DNA of 64,000 bases from Odobenus rosmarus divergens (GCF_000321225.1 NW_004450465.1:874137-938136), one strand, 5' to 3'. Counted from the first letter of the stretch, positions 21,121-32,610 are shown. The notes: a model not told the origin generated them from the sequence alone. A program made the numbers and translations.

Positions 21121-22500
21121 CTGAAAGAAGGTTAGTGAGAGAGACTTCCCCTGAGCAGAGTATTTCCTCTCATCCTCCTACTCAAATCAAATATGTGAGA
21201 GATGCTGGAGAAGGGTCGAAGATATGGGGTGTTGACCACTCACCCCTCAACTAGTTACTTGCGTTACTACAGAAACCCAAGATGGCCATGGATTCAGAGA
21301 GAACTCTTGGGCAACCTTGACAAATGTTCTCTAGAGTTGGCAGGGCACAGAGTCTGCAAAGTCTGAAGGGGAAAGATTGATAGAATTGTCCCCAATGGTA
21401 GGGTGAAGAGAAGGACCAAAGGGACAGCAAATAACACTTCTGTCTCGGGCAGGGGTGGGTGTCATCTTGTCAGCTGTGGGTCAGGGAGGACACCTCAGAT
21501 GAAAGCCAGGCTCTGGTTTCCTTGAAAGGACCCTGCCCAAAAGGTCTGCCCACAGAGACTAGACAACCTGGCAGAGACTGATGGGTCAGTTGCCCTATAG
21601 GAGCTAAGAGGATCTTGAGTGGTTAGCCAGGAGATATAACTCTGTTCAGGGAGATGTCCCCAGCAAGGAGATCTCCAAACAACCAACAAAAGTGGTGTAT
21701 GAGAGAAAAAGCCACGATTTGCCGGGTAGTGGGCACCAAGACCATATAGCTACAGTGCTGGTCAAGTATAGCTTTCTGCCCCTTTACCTCTCCTTGCCCT
21801 AGTGCTGGAGGAGTTAGAAGCCACAGAGTAAGTTGAGGAGAGGGTGTTTTAGGGTAAATAAGGAACTGATCAATACAAACTTCCATTCCTTAATGTAAGT
21901 ATTTGAGCTTGGGTCAGGCCTGAATGGGGGAGGAGGAGAGCTTTGAAATACATGAGAGATTAAACTTTTGTGTTAGATGAACTGAACTTTTTAATACCTG
22001 AAAAATGAGACACCCTTGATTTCTGGCTGACTGGAAAAGATAAGGGGTCTGTCTGAGGTACCACCATGCTGTGAGGAAGAGGGATCCAACAGATGAGGCC
22101 AGAAGGCAGTGGGGGGATGAAAATGAGCTTGTTCCATGGGGGTCCAGCCCCTCAATATTTCACTTATCTGAGCAAGGGTTCCAGAGAAAACTGTCTTTGC
22201 ATACTGCAGTTTTATGAACAGTTTTGGAGATGTGCAGTCTTGGTACTTGACATATAAAAATACTCCCTTTATTTCTATAACACCCAGCTCAGCAGACCTC
22301 TGTCTTTGATAACCTGTTCTAGCCTAGCTCTGGATTTGGAGAACTCCTCTCTTCCACTCACTCTGCAGAGATTTTGATGGTAAGAGCTGGATGTTATAGT
22401 CTGGAATGTAAAATTGAGAGCTCACAAGGCAAGTCTGTTGAAACAGAAGATACAGTAATTGTGAAACATGACTGGGGAGGCTTTCTCTGAAAGGCTGGGT
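21121..22500. other. No gene or clear repeat seen
   Basis: Moderate-GC sequence. Minus frames of 64-94 codons have no recognised content. Confidence 0.4.
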
Positions 22501-22504
22501 TGGT

Positions 22505-22960
22505 TTTGAGTGATTAAGACACCCTGGGACGCCTGGGTGGCTCAGTCGGTTAAGCGTCTGCCTTCGGCTCAGGTCATGATCCCAGGGTCCTGGGATAGAG
22601 TCCCTCATCAGGCTCCTTGCTCAGCAGGGGGCCTGCTTCTCCCTCTGTCTCCTGCTCCCCCTGGTTGTGCTTTCTCTCTCTCTCTCTCTCTCTCTGACAA
22701 ATAAATTAATAAATAAAATAAATAAAATAAAATAAAATCTTAAAAAAAAAAAAAAAGACACCCAGCTCTGAGCCTGGTTTTGTCTCCTCCTAACTGTATG
22801 ACCTTGGGACAATTATGTAGCCTCTCGGTGCCTCAATTTTCTCCTTTTTGAAATGGGGATAGTAATAGGTACCTTTCTTTATAGAGTTGTGAAGATTAAG
22901 TGTGTTAACATGTGTGAAGTGCTTAGAATAGTGTCCGATACCATGGTAAGAGGTGCTTTG
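22505..22960 (+). mobile_element. MIR split by a CAN-SINE
   Basis: 'gagtgattaagacacc' joins across the SINE to 'cagctctgagcctgg', 'actgtatgaccttgggacaa', 'ggtgcctcaattttctcc', 'gaagattaagtgtgttaac' and 'agtgcttagaatagtgtcc'. Near full-length sense MIR. Confidence 0.8.
22525..22754 (+). mobile_element. CAN-SINE, sense, inserted in a MIR
   Basis: 'gggacgcctgggtggctcag', 'gatcccagggtcctgggata', a (CT)n run of about 11 units at 22673-22695, a long AAAT-rich tail. Flanked by 'aagacaccc' at both ends (22516-22524 and 22755-22763). Confidence 0.97.
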
Positions 22961-23645
22961 GAGTGTCAGTCATTGCTGCAGACACTGTTGGGGCCCAGGT
23001 CATATCTTCCTGGCCTACCCCAGCATTGCCTGTGAAAGCTCACGCACACTCATAGCTTCCTGTCCCTTCCTTCCCTTCTTGTGGTTGTTCTCTGGCAGCA
23101 GGCGTGAGCTCAGGCCAAGTGCACAGCAGGCTGAAAGCACAGGTGTTAAAGCCCCAGAAGAGACCTTTAATCAGTGAGGGTTGGAGCTGGAGGATAAACA
23201 GCCCAGCTCCCTTGTGCCCCAGCGAGGCGATTCCATGTTCCATGGGGTCTCTGAGAGGATCCCCAGAGGGATCAAGCCCTAGTTGTCCCTAGCAGTGACC
23301 CACTCATTCATTCATCATGGATTGGCTTGCCCCCTCTCCCTTACCATGTTTCCTAAGATTGTCTCCAAGATAAATGACTTAAACTCAAATCCTTGTCTTA
23401 GTGGGAAGCATTGTGGGAACCAAAACACACAGCTCTTTTATATGGAAGTCTTCTAGATGCTTAAAATCCTATCTTATATGTTTTTCCTATAACCTACCAC
23501 CCATAGTGCTTGCAGAGCTCATAATAGGATACTTGATGAATTTTAATTCTATATCATCTCCATTTTTCATTATTTCTCTCCATAACCCCATGAGCTTCTA
23601 ATTAGAACTGTCCTTCCAGAACTTCAGATGGTTGGATAGTTATCC

Positions 23646-23699
23646 TTTTCTTAAATATCTCCACTCAGAGGATTTTCTTAAATACCTCCACTCAGAGGA
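23646..23699 (+). repeat. 27-bp tandem duplication
   Basis: Two head-to-tail 27-bp units (ttttcttaaata[t/c]ctccac...agagga) with one substitution. Recent local duplication. Confidence 0.9.
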
Positions 23700-23795
23700 T
23701 TCCAGGGCTCTGTTTTGCTCACCCCTGTGTTCCCAGAGCCAAATGCAGTATCTGACAGTAACAATACTCAGTAAAAACTCTGCTGCCTTACTAAC
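23700..23795 (+). mobile_element. L2 3'-end fragment
   Basis: 'ctcacccctgtgttcccagag' and 'gcagtatctgacagtaacaa' plus 'tactcagtaaaaactc' follow the L2 tail layout. Diverged. Confidence 0.45.
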
Positions 23796-23886
23796 GGAAA
23801 CCCTATCCTTCATGTTAAATCAGAATCTAGCTTGCTGCCAATCAAACCCCAAATAATGAGAAAGCAATCAGAAAGCTAACTCGATA

Positions 23887-24070
23887 GGGGCGCCTGGGTG
23901 GCTCCGTCGGTTAGGTGTCTGCCTTCGGCTCAGGTCATGATCCTGGAGTCCTGGGATCAAGCCCCACGTCAGGCTCCCTGCTCAGTGGGGAGTCTGCTTC
24001 TTCCTCCCCCTGCTTCTTCTCTCTCTCTCGCTCACTCTCTCAAATAAATAAATAAAATCTTAAAAAAAAA
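23887..24070 (+). mobile_element. CAN-SINE, sense
   Basis: 'ggggcgcctgggtggctcc', 'gatcctggagtcctgggatc', CT-rich region, 'caaataaataaataaaatc', poly(A). Duplication 'agaaagctaa' upstream (23870-23879) and immediately downstream (24071-24080), though a few bases separate the upstream copy from the head. Confidence 0.96.
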
Positions 24071-24127
24071 AGAAAGCTAATTTCATATAGTAGGTACAGC
24101 AGCCTGATATTTATGTTGAGCTGGTTT

Positions 24128-24533
24128 AGACCTGCACTGTCCGGTATAGTAGCCACTAGCCACGTGTGGCTACTGAACATGCAAAACGTGGCTCATCTGA
24201 GTTGTAACGTGCTACAAGTGTAAAGTGCACACCAGAATTTGAAGATTCAGTACCAAAACTAAAAAAAGGTGACATATCTCATTATGAATTTTTATGTAGA
24301 TTATATAATCTGACATTTTTGGAAATGATTTGAATTATTTGAATAATATTCAAATACAATTTGAATAATTTGAATTCTATATCATAATTTGAAATATTTT
24401 GAATATACTGGGTTAAATAAAATATATTATTGATTTCACTTGTTCTTGTTACCCTTTTTGATATGTACTAGAAAATTTAAAATTATGTGTGTGGCTTATG
24501 TTCTATTTCTATTGGATAGTGCCAGTCCATCCT
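24128..24533 (-). mobile_element. hAT-Charlie element, MER3-like
   Basis: About 400 bp with inverted ends: 'cctgcactgtccggtatag' at the left and the complement of 'tctattggatagtgccag' at the right. Inside are 'gtagccactagccacgtgtgg' near the left, an AT-rich centre, and 'tgatttcacttgttcttgtt' and 'ctagaaaatttaaaattatg' near the right. It is non-autonomous with no frame. The family name is from recall of the consensus. Confidence 0.75.
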
Positions 24534-24909
24534 TAAATATGATTGCTTTTTCTCAACTATCTCTCACGGGTGGTAATTTTTATTCATCCTCTAACTGAAT
24601 GTTTTTGGGGTACTGGGCCTGTACCAGAGGCAGGGTACATGAAGATTCAGCATTGCATTGAGACTGGGTTGGGGGTCACAAGGAATGAGGAAGACCCTAG
24701 AGTCTGGGTTCCCTCCGCTAGCCTTAGGCATATTCTTCTTGGATCTCAGAGAGGGAGAGCAGTGGTTAAAGCCTTAACATGTCAGTAATAAATAATCAGA
24801 ATCCAATACCTTTATCTTTACTGGAATGTCTCTGCATTCATTTGGTTGGTAGGTTTCGCATCCATGGAGTGCCCGAGTTGGGTAATATCCTCCTGACTCA
24901 GTTGAATGT

Positions 24910-25085
24910 CAACTTGAGAATTTACAATCCAGGGAGGTATGCTTGAATGTAGGATGTGCATTTCCTAGTCATTGAGCAAATCACTTAACCTTTTTAAGCC
25001 TCAGTTTCTAACTCTATAAAATAGGAATAGTGCTACCTGACATGTATCTCACAAAATTGCCATAAGGAGAAAATCAGAGAGTGGA
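24910..25085 (+). mobile_element. MIR fragment
   Basis: 'tgagcaaatcacttaaccttt', 'aagcctcagtttctaactct', 'aaaataggaatagtgctacc', in MIR order and sense orientation. Confidence 0.8.
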
Positions 25086-25813
25086 CAGATTAGATGTATG
25101 TGGACCAGACTCTGCGATGAGTTCCTGAAATGACCCCCATTTCAGGAGCTGCAGAAACTTTGACTCTGAGTGACTGAAATATCCCAGAGGGCATCCAACG
25201 GCTGATGAACTATTCTTCTTCCCTTTATTGAATGTCTCGATATAAAGTCTGTGGTAGACTATAGGTCAAAATATCTGTTATGACTTAATTAACTTAGATA
25301 AGTGTCTATATGACATTTAGGGTAGTATGATCATTATCCCAATGGGTTTGTTTTCATAGCTATGCACACTTTTCACTCTTGAGAACCCCAAGGAACAAAA
25401 TGTTATTGGCATCCTCTCCTGAAACAAAGAACAGCTGCATTTGTTTGGGACATTTCCCAGGCTACTCCTTCCTCCATGTGTGAAGGATCCTGTTGGTCTG
25501 TCAACCCCACATCAAAGAGGGAGCTTGGGTTGTCATCACTCCCCTTCACCAGGACTCATGCAGCTGCTGGGTACTCCATGTGGGTTCTCTATTGTGTTTT
25601 AAAACTCCATGGTGGTGGCCTTAGGTGTAAGGAGCTCTACCTGCACTCACCTTTCCTCTAAAGTACACAGTAGTGACATGGAACCCCAGTGGAGGAAAGT
25701 CCTGGGAATGTCTCTGCTTCTACCAGTGTTGATCTCATTCTGACAACTGCCAGCATATATAAAAGGACCAGAACGTTGAGGCTGGAAGAGCCTTGAGAGA
25801 GTTGAGTGGTTCT
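25086..25813. other. No gene or clear repeat seen
   Basis: Only 61-68-codon frames and no recognised repeat. Confidence 0.4.
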
Positions 25814-25965
25814 CAATTCTGGCTGCCTGTTAGAATCTTCTAAGGAGATTTTGAAAATACTCAATGCCTAATCAGCCTTGATCCTGATACTGATTTAATT
25901 GAAGTGGAACAGGGTCCTGGCAGTTGCTTCTTTATAAGTGCTCTCCAGGGTTAAGAACCACTAAT
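25814..25965 (+). mobile_element. MER5A-like hAT fragment
   Basis: Inverted ends 'agtggttctcaattctgg' and the complement 'gggttaagaaccact' enclose about 150 bp with 'cctgttagaatcttctaag' and 'gattttgaaaatactcaatg'. This fits the MER5A layout. Confidence 0.7.
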
Positions 25966-26007
25966 CAGAAGTCAGGACTAGAGCCGCTGTCTCATTGCCT
26001 CATGCAG

Positions 26008-26165
26008 ATAATTGAAGATAACATGGCTTTGGACTCAGACATCTTTGAACTTTGAATTCTGCCTCATTTACTCATTAATTGAGGCCTTGAACAAACTCTT
26101 GAAATTCTCAATTCCTTTGCTCATAAATGGGAAAAATAACACTTAGAACATTTTACGGGAAATTC
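26008..26165 (+). mobile_element. MIR fragment, diverged
   Basis: 'catggctttggactcagac', 'actttgaattctgcctcatt', 'ggccttgaacaaactcttg', 'gctcataaatgggaaaaat'. Sense MIR order. Confidence 0.6.
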
Positions 26166-26235
26166 AGTGTGAAGACTTATGTCTGTCTTCTGCACTCATT
26201 GTTAAGTAAGCAACTTAAGCATAGGGACCATCTAG

Positions 26236-26620
26236 TAAATAAAAATAACGCTTAACTGAGAAACTACAATGTGTCAGACATGGCAAGTACAACATTTAAA
26301 TTATCTCACTTAAGCCTCACAAAATAACTGTATGTAAGTTAAAGAACAATTTCATGGGGTGCCTGGCTGGCTCAGTCAGTAGAGCATGTGACTCTTGATC
26401 TCAGGGTTGTACGTTTGAGCCCCATGTTGGGTATAGAGATTACTTAATAACAAAAAATCTTTAAAAAAAGAATAATTTCATGCAATGAAACAAATAAGAC
26501 AAAGATGAGTTAACTGTGTATGCCCAGGATCTCATAGGCTACAGGAAAGCCAGGATTTGAACTCAGATCTTTCTGACTCCAGCTTGTTAGCTTAGTCCAT
26601 GCCCTGTACTATCTCCCTCG
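26236..26620 (-). mobile_element. MIR, minus, split by an old CAN-SINE
   Basis: 'tacaatgtgtcagacatggc', 'tctcacttaagcctcacaaa' on the left and 'gcccaggatctcataggct', 'ccaggatttgaactcagatc', 'tctttctgactccagcttg' on the right are the complement of one MIR interrupted at 26356-26466. Confidence 0.8.
26356..26466 (+). mobile_element. Short CAN-SINE with near-intact tRNA-Lys head
   Basis: Short 110-bp copy whose first 75 bases keep a tRNA-Lys(CTT)-like order: 'tggctcagtcagtagagcat' (A box), 'gactcttgatctcagggttg' (anticodon CTT region), 'gtttgagccccatg' (B box). It lacks the CT-rich region and goes almost directly to the A-rich end. Flanked by 'aagaa[c/t]aatttcatg'. It is a retroposed copy, not a functional tRNA. 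Confidence 0.9.
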
Positions 26621-26624
26621 CCTG

Positions 26625-26735
26625 TGCTAAATGTTGTTTCCCTAGCCCCTAGCACAGTGCCTGCTGCATGGAAGGTACTAAATAAATATTCAATAAGTGG
26701 ATAACAATTGAAATGTGTAAATGAACGAATGAATG
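26625..26735 (+). mobile_element. L2 3'-end fragment
   Basis: 'gtttccctagcccctagcac', 'agtgcctgctgcatggaagg', 'tactaaataaatattcaat', ending in 'gaacgaatgaatgaag'. Sense L2 tail. Confidence 0.7.
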
Positions 26736-27154
26736 AAGTACCTAGCTCGTAGAAGACAATCAGTTAGTGTTACTACTCTGTTGATCAGTCTTCTCTGCTA
26801 ACTGTATCAGATAAAAAGGTTTATCTTCAACAGAGGCAACATGCAATAAGAAAAATTATAATGTGTCTTCTATTATTGCCATGACAAAATGAGAAAGTAG
26901 ACAAGCAACTGATCAATCCTATTCTTTCACATACTATCAGGCAGGATATGATTTTAACGTGGAGCATGTTTGATAGCTGCAGATCAGAAAAGCAAATATC
27001 AATTCACGCTAGTTTTAGAGTCCTGTTAATCTTCCAGATTGTTATTTGGACACTAGCTGTCAGCATATTTTATATATTTCCTACACGTCTCCTGAACACA
27101 GCTGTGCTAAAACTCTGAGGGCTCATTTTAACACACGAGAGCAGCTTGGACGAG

Positions 27155-27275
27155 TCGGAAATGCACGAGATGTGGAGTCAGCAAGCCTGAGTTCAGGTCT
27201 TGGCCATCCACTTACCAGCTGTGAAGCTTTAAGCCCAAGCATCTCAAATGAAATATGCATGCCCTAGAGGTTTGG
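27155..27275 (+). mobile_element. MIR fragment
   Basis: 'tgtggagtcagcaagcctga', 'gttcaggtcttggccatcc', 'acttaccagctgtgaagc', in sense MIR order. Confidence 0.65.
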
Positions 27276-27317
27276 GACATTATGCTGGAAGGTCTCAGAG
27301 ATGCAGGATAAACACAA

Positions 27318-27440
27318 TGCATTCATTCATTTATTAAGCAAATATTTATTGAATGCCAGGCATTGTATTTCAAGTGAAATGAACAAGACAGATAAGGTCC
27401 CCGTTCTCATGAAGCCCTAGATTCTTCAGAGAGACATCAG
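27318..27440 (-). mobile_element. L2 3'-end fragment, minus
   Basis: 'cattcattcatttattaagc', 'aaatatttattgaatgccagg', 'gacagataaggtccccgttc', 'tcatgaagccctagattc'. Complement of the L2 tail. Confidence 0.75.
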
Positions 27441-27529
27441 TTCAGATACACATGAACACTATTAAAAAAAAAAAAGATATCATGAAGTTACTTTTTAAAG
27501 GCTTGATAACAAGTTTATTTTAAAAGGCT

Positions 27530-28720
27530 TGGTAATGGATTATTATTAGTTGCCTACCCAGAATTCACTTTCCCCTTTCTCTTGGCATGCTGTTTTCAAT
27601 TAGATGTCTGCTGTTGCCACACACCACCCATGGGATGGGCACTGGTTGGCTTAGGCCAAATATATTCAACTCCCCATTGGTTTAGGGGTAGCCAGGTAAT
27701 CTAAACAGTCCAATCAGCATTAATCTTGGGACTCTGGCATGCAATCCTGGTATCAAAGTTGTTTTTACTGCTTTTCCTCTCAGCACCAGAGGATGAAGAT
27801 ACAATGTCAAGAGGTGCTGGGACCATTTTGCTGCTAGGATGAGAAGAGCTTAAGGATGAAGCCAATGTGAAGAGAAGGGTGCAGCTAAGTGGACCCCACT
27901 CTGGGGTTTGCCGCATCTCTGAACTTCAAGATATAAAGGCTAATAGATTCCTTCATTGCCTAGCTGATACGAACTAACTCCTTAGTCCACCCCCAAACTT
28001 CCTACTAATAGCCCTCACCTACCAAAGCACATTAGAGCAGCTGTGATGGAACCTGGGGTCAGGGAAGAAATCATTCCACTCCAAGTTATTGTCAGAAAGT
28101 GTCCAGAAACAGAAGCCCACACAAAAGTAGCAGCCATTACACCGAGGCTTTAGGGGTTGGTCATACAATAGGGGCCTGGCTTTAGACGATGTAAAGTCCT
28201 AGAATCAATACAATGACCAGAGACAGGCTGTCTGTCTATGGTTCCTAGCCTTTGGAAGTGACAAGTCAAGTATCTTGATGATAACAAAGTTTATGAAGGA
28301 GCTATATGGCCAAAGAAATCCCAGTTCTGGGCAACCACAGTCTATGACTATTCAACTCCTATGGCAATCTCAGACTCTTTTAAGTCACACACAGAAAAGG
28401 GGATTATGCAACTCCTAGAAAGGGAAACTTCTCTAGATATGTCAATGAACAAAAAGCCTCCAAGAGAAGAAAACCAGAGCCTTGCCAAATTGATTCGGCT
28501 ACTCCTCCACTGTCAGAGCCTTATCAGAACATGAGGCTGAGAAGAGAAAAGCAAATCCTTGGTACCAGCATTTCCAAGCCAGAGTCCTGAGATTCACCCT
28601 GATCAGACTATTTAAGTCATGTTCACCTCCAAATCACATAGCCATGCCAGGGGAATTATGTCTTATGTGCATTATTGTCTGGAATGTGTGTTCATGTGTG
28701 TGCGTGCATGTACACATGCA
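27530..28720. other. Mostly old, unassigned repeat-like sequence
   Basis: Words such as 'tgggatgggcactggttggc', 'gaagagcttaaggatgaagc' (27530-27960) and 'gagattcaccctgatcagac' (28560-28700) have the look of ancient mammalian dispersed repeats. No family could be named and no gene is visible. Confidence 0.35.
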
Positions 28721-28899
28721 TGCTTTCCCAACTCTCCTCTTTTATAACTGAGATTTCTTTCACTGTAGTCATCCCTGGTCTTCCTCTACTATTGTATATT
28801 GGATGTGTTGGTGATTGATACATTTGTCTTAGCCATACTTTAACCAACCAAGAAGAGCTATATCCAGACTGAAAGAAGGTTTCCTATCCCCCAGAATTC

Positions 28900-30450
28900 C
28901 TGGACATGGAACTAGATGCAGTATTGAATGATACTTGGGTTGTCTATCTGGGGGGACAGAATGATTGTACTTTATGTAGATATGGATGGACATTTTTAAA
29001 AAATGCATGTATGGGCAGATGTATGTAGGTGCTGTATAGTCAAAGGGGTAGACTGTCTAAAACCACTTAATGTATATCCTAGGATTTAGCAAGTAAGTTA
29101 ATATAGTATGGAAAATGGAAGCTAGGCTTCTTACAGTCAGAGAAAAGAATTATAAATAAGGAAAGGGGGAAGGCTAGAATAAACTTGGTGGTGTTGGATT
29201 AGAATTGGAAGTTAGCAACATGAACTCATAATTTTTAACATGTAGATGCACATAGAAATTGACCTAGATATCTATCTGAGAGAAAGCCTTTAAGTAATGA
29301 CACTCAGTATTAAAAAATACAGATCTTAATTGCCCAGATCTTGGTTTCTGAACACCATTCTCCTGTAAAAATTACTAGGGTTCTTTGGAGAAACGGCTGA
29401 TTCTAGGTCTGAGGCAACGAAAGTACAAGATGAGCATGCAATATCTTATGCTGTTAGAAATAAGGAAGTCCTAAAAAAGAAATGATGGGGATGTGTCAAA
29501 AGCACATAGGAGCCTACTTGAAGGGCCTCCCAGTGGTCAAATCGGGGACAATTTGAACAACAAAATAAATAATGCTAATAATAGATTATAACCCATAGAA
29601 TAAAATGAGAATCCACCAACTATACTGATATACACAAACAAACAAGTGGGAGAGGAGAAAAGTAAAGTAGAATTCCGCTAAAAATGTAGAAGGAAATAAT
29701 GCAGTTAGAAAATCACCTTTTGGCAAACACCACAGTAATAATTGTTTCAGGCAAAACTCATCAATAAATGCTAAAATTAGTACACAAAAGTATGAGAAAT
29801 AAGATATTTACATAATCTCAAAGTATCTTCCTGAAAGTTTATGATTAATCACAGTGGGGAAAATAGTGACATTATAATAGTGAAACATGGCAAGACCCAG
29901 CTTCATTCAGTGATCCAGGTTTTCCTCACTGTAACGGTCTGAGTCACCATCATGTCTCCAGTTAGGATGCACTCAGGTGGATACATCATCACTCTCTGTT
30001 ATTTATTCCAAAAATGATAACCTGAATTTAAATCATGAGCAAACATCAGGCAAACCCAAACTGAGGGCCATTCTACAAAATAACTGACCAGCATTCTTTA
30101 AAAATGTCAAGATCATGAAAGACAAAGAACTCTTCCAGATTAAAGGCAACTAAGGAGACATAAAAACAAAAGCAAAGAGTGATCCTGGATTAGGTCTTGA
30201 ACCAGAGAAAAGATATTAATGGAACAGTTGGTGATATTTGAATAAGGTCTGTAGATTAGTAACAGTGTTGTAGCAAAGTCAACTTCCCCATATTGATCTT
30301 AGTACAGAGGTTATGTTGGATGTTACCATCTGGAGAACCTGAGTGAAGAGTGCACAAGGAGTCTTTGTACTATATTTGTAACATGCTTGTGAGTGAAATC
30401 ACTTCAAAATGAAAAGCTCAACACTTTTTAACTTACATTTTAAAATACGA
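28900..30450 (+). mobile_element. Old L1 3'UTR, long fragment
   Basis: About 1.5 kb in sense orientation whose end is typical of old L1 3'UTRs: 'ggcaactaaggagacataaa', 'gtgatcctggattaggtctt', 'tttgaataaggtctgtagat', 'gttatgttggatgttaccat', 'tcacttcaaaatgaaaagc'. The earlier part (28900-29900) is consistent in composition. There is no ORF over 60 codons. Confidence 0.7.
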
Positions 30451-31080
30451 AAGAAAAAACCATCAGCCTTTAAAATGTTTCCATGCCCCACTTCTTTCAA
30501 ATCTTCCCTGACCCCTTAACTATCATAATTCCATACTTAAATTCATGTCTGTATTCTAATGGTTTCTGTTATGACTCAGAGGTCCATAGACTGGCAGCCT
30601 TTGGGCTAAATTGGGCTTCAATCCTTTTAGGTTTGGCCGGCACAAAAGTCTCCCCATCCCTGAAGATTTGATTTGTCACAGCTCCCAACTACTCTTTATT
30701 GTTTCAGACATTAGGCTGGTTCTACTCATTTATATGACTTTTTTTAGTAGTAGTTTAAACGTTACTACCAAAATTTTGAAGCCTTGTGTAACAAATTAAG
30801 CATAATATATTTTCATAGATAACTTGACTTCAGGCTGTGTTCGAATAGTCACGTTTGCTGATTCATTGGCCTGAGTTAATGTTCGCCTGACTTTTATTAC
30901 ATCATGAAAATAAGTGCTATTTCATTTTTGACTCAGAAATGGCCATTAGTCACCAAATTCCTCACACTGTTCTTTGAGTTTAATGGCAGTTTAGATCAAT
31001 TACCAAAATGAGGAGGTTCAGAGATATTCTGCATTTATTACTCATTTCTCAGAAACCTGATGGGCTCTGGGTGTAGAGAT
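30451..31080. other. Probable L2 scrap, then nothing recognised
   Basis: 30483-30560 ('cttctttcaaatcttccctg') resembles the L2 3' region. The rest has frames of 62 codons and no clear repeat. Confidence 0.35.
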
Positions 31081-31084
31081 TACA

Positions 31085-31220
31085 TCATCTCTTCCAGATT
31101 CTTCTTCTACCCTATAATCTAATCACCTGGGAAGCTTTTAAAATACTGATGCCTAGATGCTACTCCCAGAGATTCAGATTGAATTCTTATGCAGCAGGAC
31201 CTGGACGGACTGACTTTTTT

Positions 31221-31280
<60 letters not shown>

Positions 31281-31296
31281 TCCTTTCTTTCTTTTC

Positions 31297-31344
<48 letters not shown>

Positions 31345-31415
31345 TTCTTTCTTTTCTTTCTTTCTTTCTTGTTTCCCAGATAATTCTAATGTGCACCTAG
31401 TTTAAGAACCACTGA
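31085..31415. mobile_element. MER5A-like hAT element containing a microsatellite
   Basis: Left part 'atcacctgggaagcttttaa', 'agagattcagattgaattct'; right part 'cccagataattctaatgtg' and 'gtttaagaaccactgatc'. These are the two halves of one MER5A-type element, separated by the TTTC tract. Confidence 0.75.
31215..31371 (+). repeat. (TTTC)n microsatellite
   Basis: About 155 bp of TTTC/CTTT units with a few one-base interruptions (ttcctttc, ttttctc, tttttctt). Every overlapping plus-strand frame encodes Phe/Leu/Ser and every minus frame Lys/Glu/Arg, so the 64-83-codon frames here are artefacts. Confidence 0.98.
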
Positions 31416-31539
31416 TCTTCCTTGGTTACGTTTGAGGTGATCGAGCACCTGTTGTCCTAGGGAAAGTGTGTAATAGAACTTTGGTACCTTGACAAAGTTT
31501 ATCTTTCAATACCCCTTGATATGTAGGGCAGCTCACCAA

Positions 31540-31850
31540 GAAGAAAGTATACATTAAAATTTCCTGGGGAGGGGCGCCTGGGTGGCTCAGTCATTAAGCG
31601 TCTGCCTTCGTCTCAGGTCATGATCCCAGGGTCCTGGGATCGAGCCCCACATCAGGCTCCCTGCTCAGTGGGAAGCCTGCTTCTCCCTCACCCACTCCCC
31701 CTGCTTGTGTTCCTGCTCTCGCTATCTCTCTCTCTCTCTCTCTCTCTGTCAAATAAATACATAAAATCTTAAAAAAAAATTTCCTGGGGAGCTCGCTAAA
31801 TGTGCAGATACCAAGGTCACACCCTCCCAGATTCTGATTCAGTGTTTACT
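31540..31850. mobile_element. MER5A-like fragment split by a CAN-SINE
   Basis: 'gtatacattaaaatttcctg' joins across the SINE to 'gctcgctaaatgtgcagata' and 'ctcccagattctgattcagt', the MER5A order. Confidence 0.6.
31572..31776 (+). mobile_element. CAN-SINE, sense
   Basis: 'gggcgcctgggtggctcagt', 'gatcccagggtcctgggatc', a (CT)n run at about 31729-31748, 'caaataaatacataaaatc'. Exact 15-bp duplication 'aaatttcctggggag' (31557-31571 and 31777-31791). Confidence 0.97.
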
Positions 31851-32229
31851 GCACACCATGCTAATTACCTGTTAGCTGCTCCATTGAAAGACCTATAGCT
31901 CTCTGTGTTCAAAGCTTTATTTCTGAATTACTTGTCCTGACCCATTCATTCCTCCCACTACTTTGCTTCTTATTAATCCCACAAACTTCCAGATGTGTTG
32001 CTCATGCTCTAATTTTCATTGTCACCTCTCTCATTAGGCTTAACTTCTGGCATTTTCTTCTTGGCTCCTCGTTGACCATGGTCTGATCTCCCTCTGTGAA
32101 TCTGCATTTGTTTGTCTTGGGAAACTGCCCACACAGGTAGGCCTGTTCTTCCCAGAGATTCCCTGCTGCAAAGTCACCTCTCCCAGCTTCCATATGCTGG
32201 ATTTACCCCATTTGAGCCTCATTGTATTC

Positions 32230-32610
32230 ACTGGGTAAAAAGCCACCTTAAACCTGGATGGCTTAACACGACGAACATGATTCTATGGGGTAGCTGGCTG
32301 TTTGGACCAGCTGCGCTACAGTGAGATCACTCTCATCTTTGAGATCTCACCTGGGATGGCTGGGACGCCTTGGGTCCTCTCTCCACCTGATCTCTCATTC
32401 TCCATTAGTTCTCTGGGCTTCTTCATCTGGTGGTGGAGGGGCTCCATGGAAAAAGCAAGAAAGGGCAAGCCCCAGTAAACAAGTGTTTCTTCAAGCCTCT
32501 GCTTGCGTTACATTTGCGTATGTCCTGTTGATCAAAGCAAGTCACATGGCCAAGCCCAAAGTCAATGTGGGAGGTGGCTACCTGAAGGCATGAGTCACTG
32601 GTGCCCATTA
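32230..32610 (+). repeat. Ancient dispersed repeat, possibly same family as 9350-9720
   Basis: 'ctggatggcttaacacgacg', 'gtagctggctgtttggacca', 'cttcaagcctctgcttgcgt' and 'caaagcaagtcacatggcca'. Described at 9350-9720; the family is not named. Confidence 0.4.

Noticed and set aside
26356..26430. Possible tRNA-Lys gene
   Set aside because: It has SINE flanks (target duplications, A-rich tail) and mismatched stem bases, so it is a retroposed copy.
31149..31400. Phe/Leu/Ser-rich frames of 64-83 codons
   Set aside because: Pure translation of the TTTC microsatellite.
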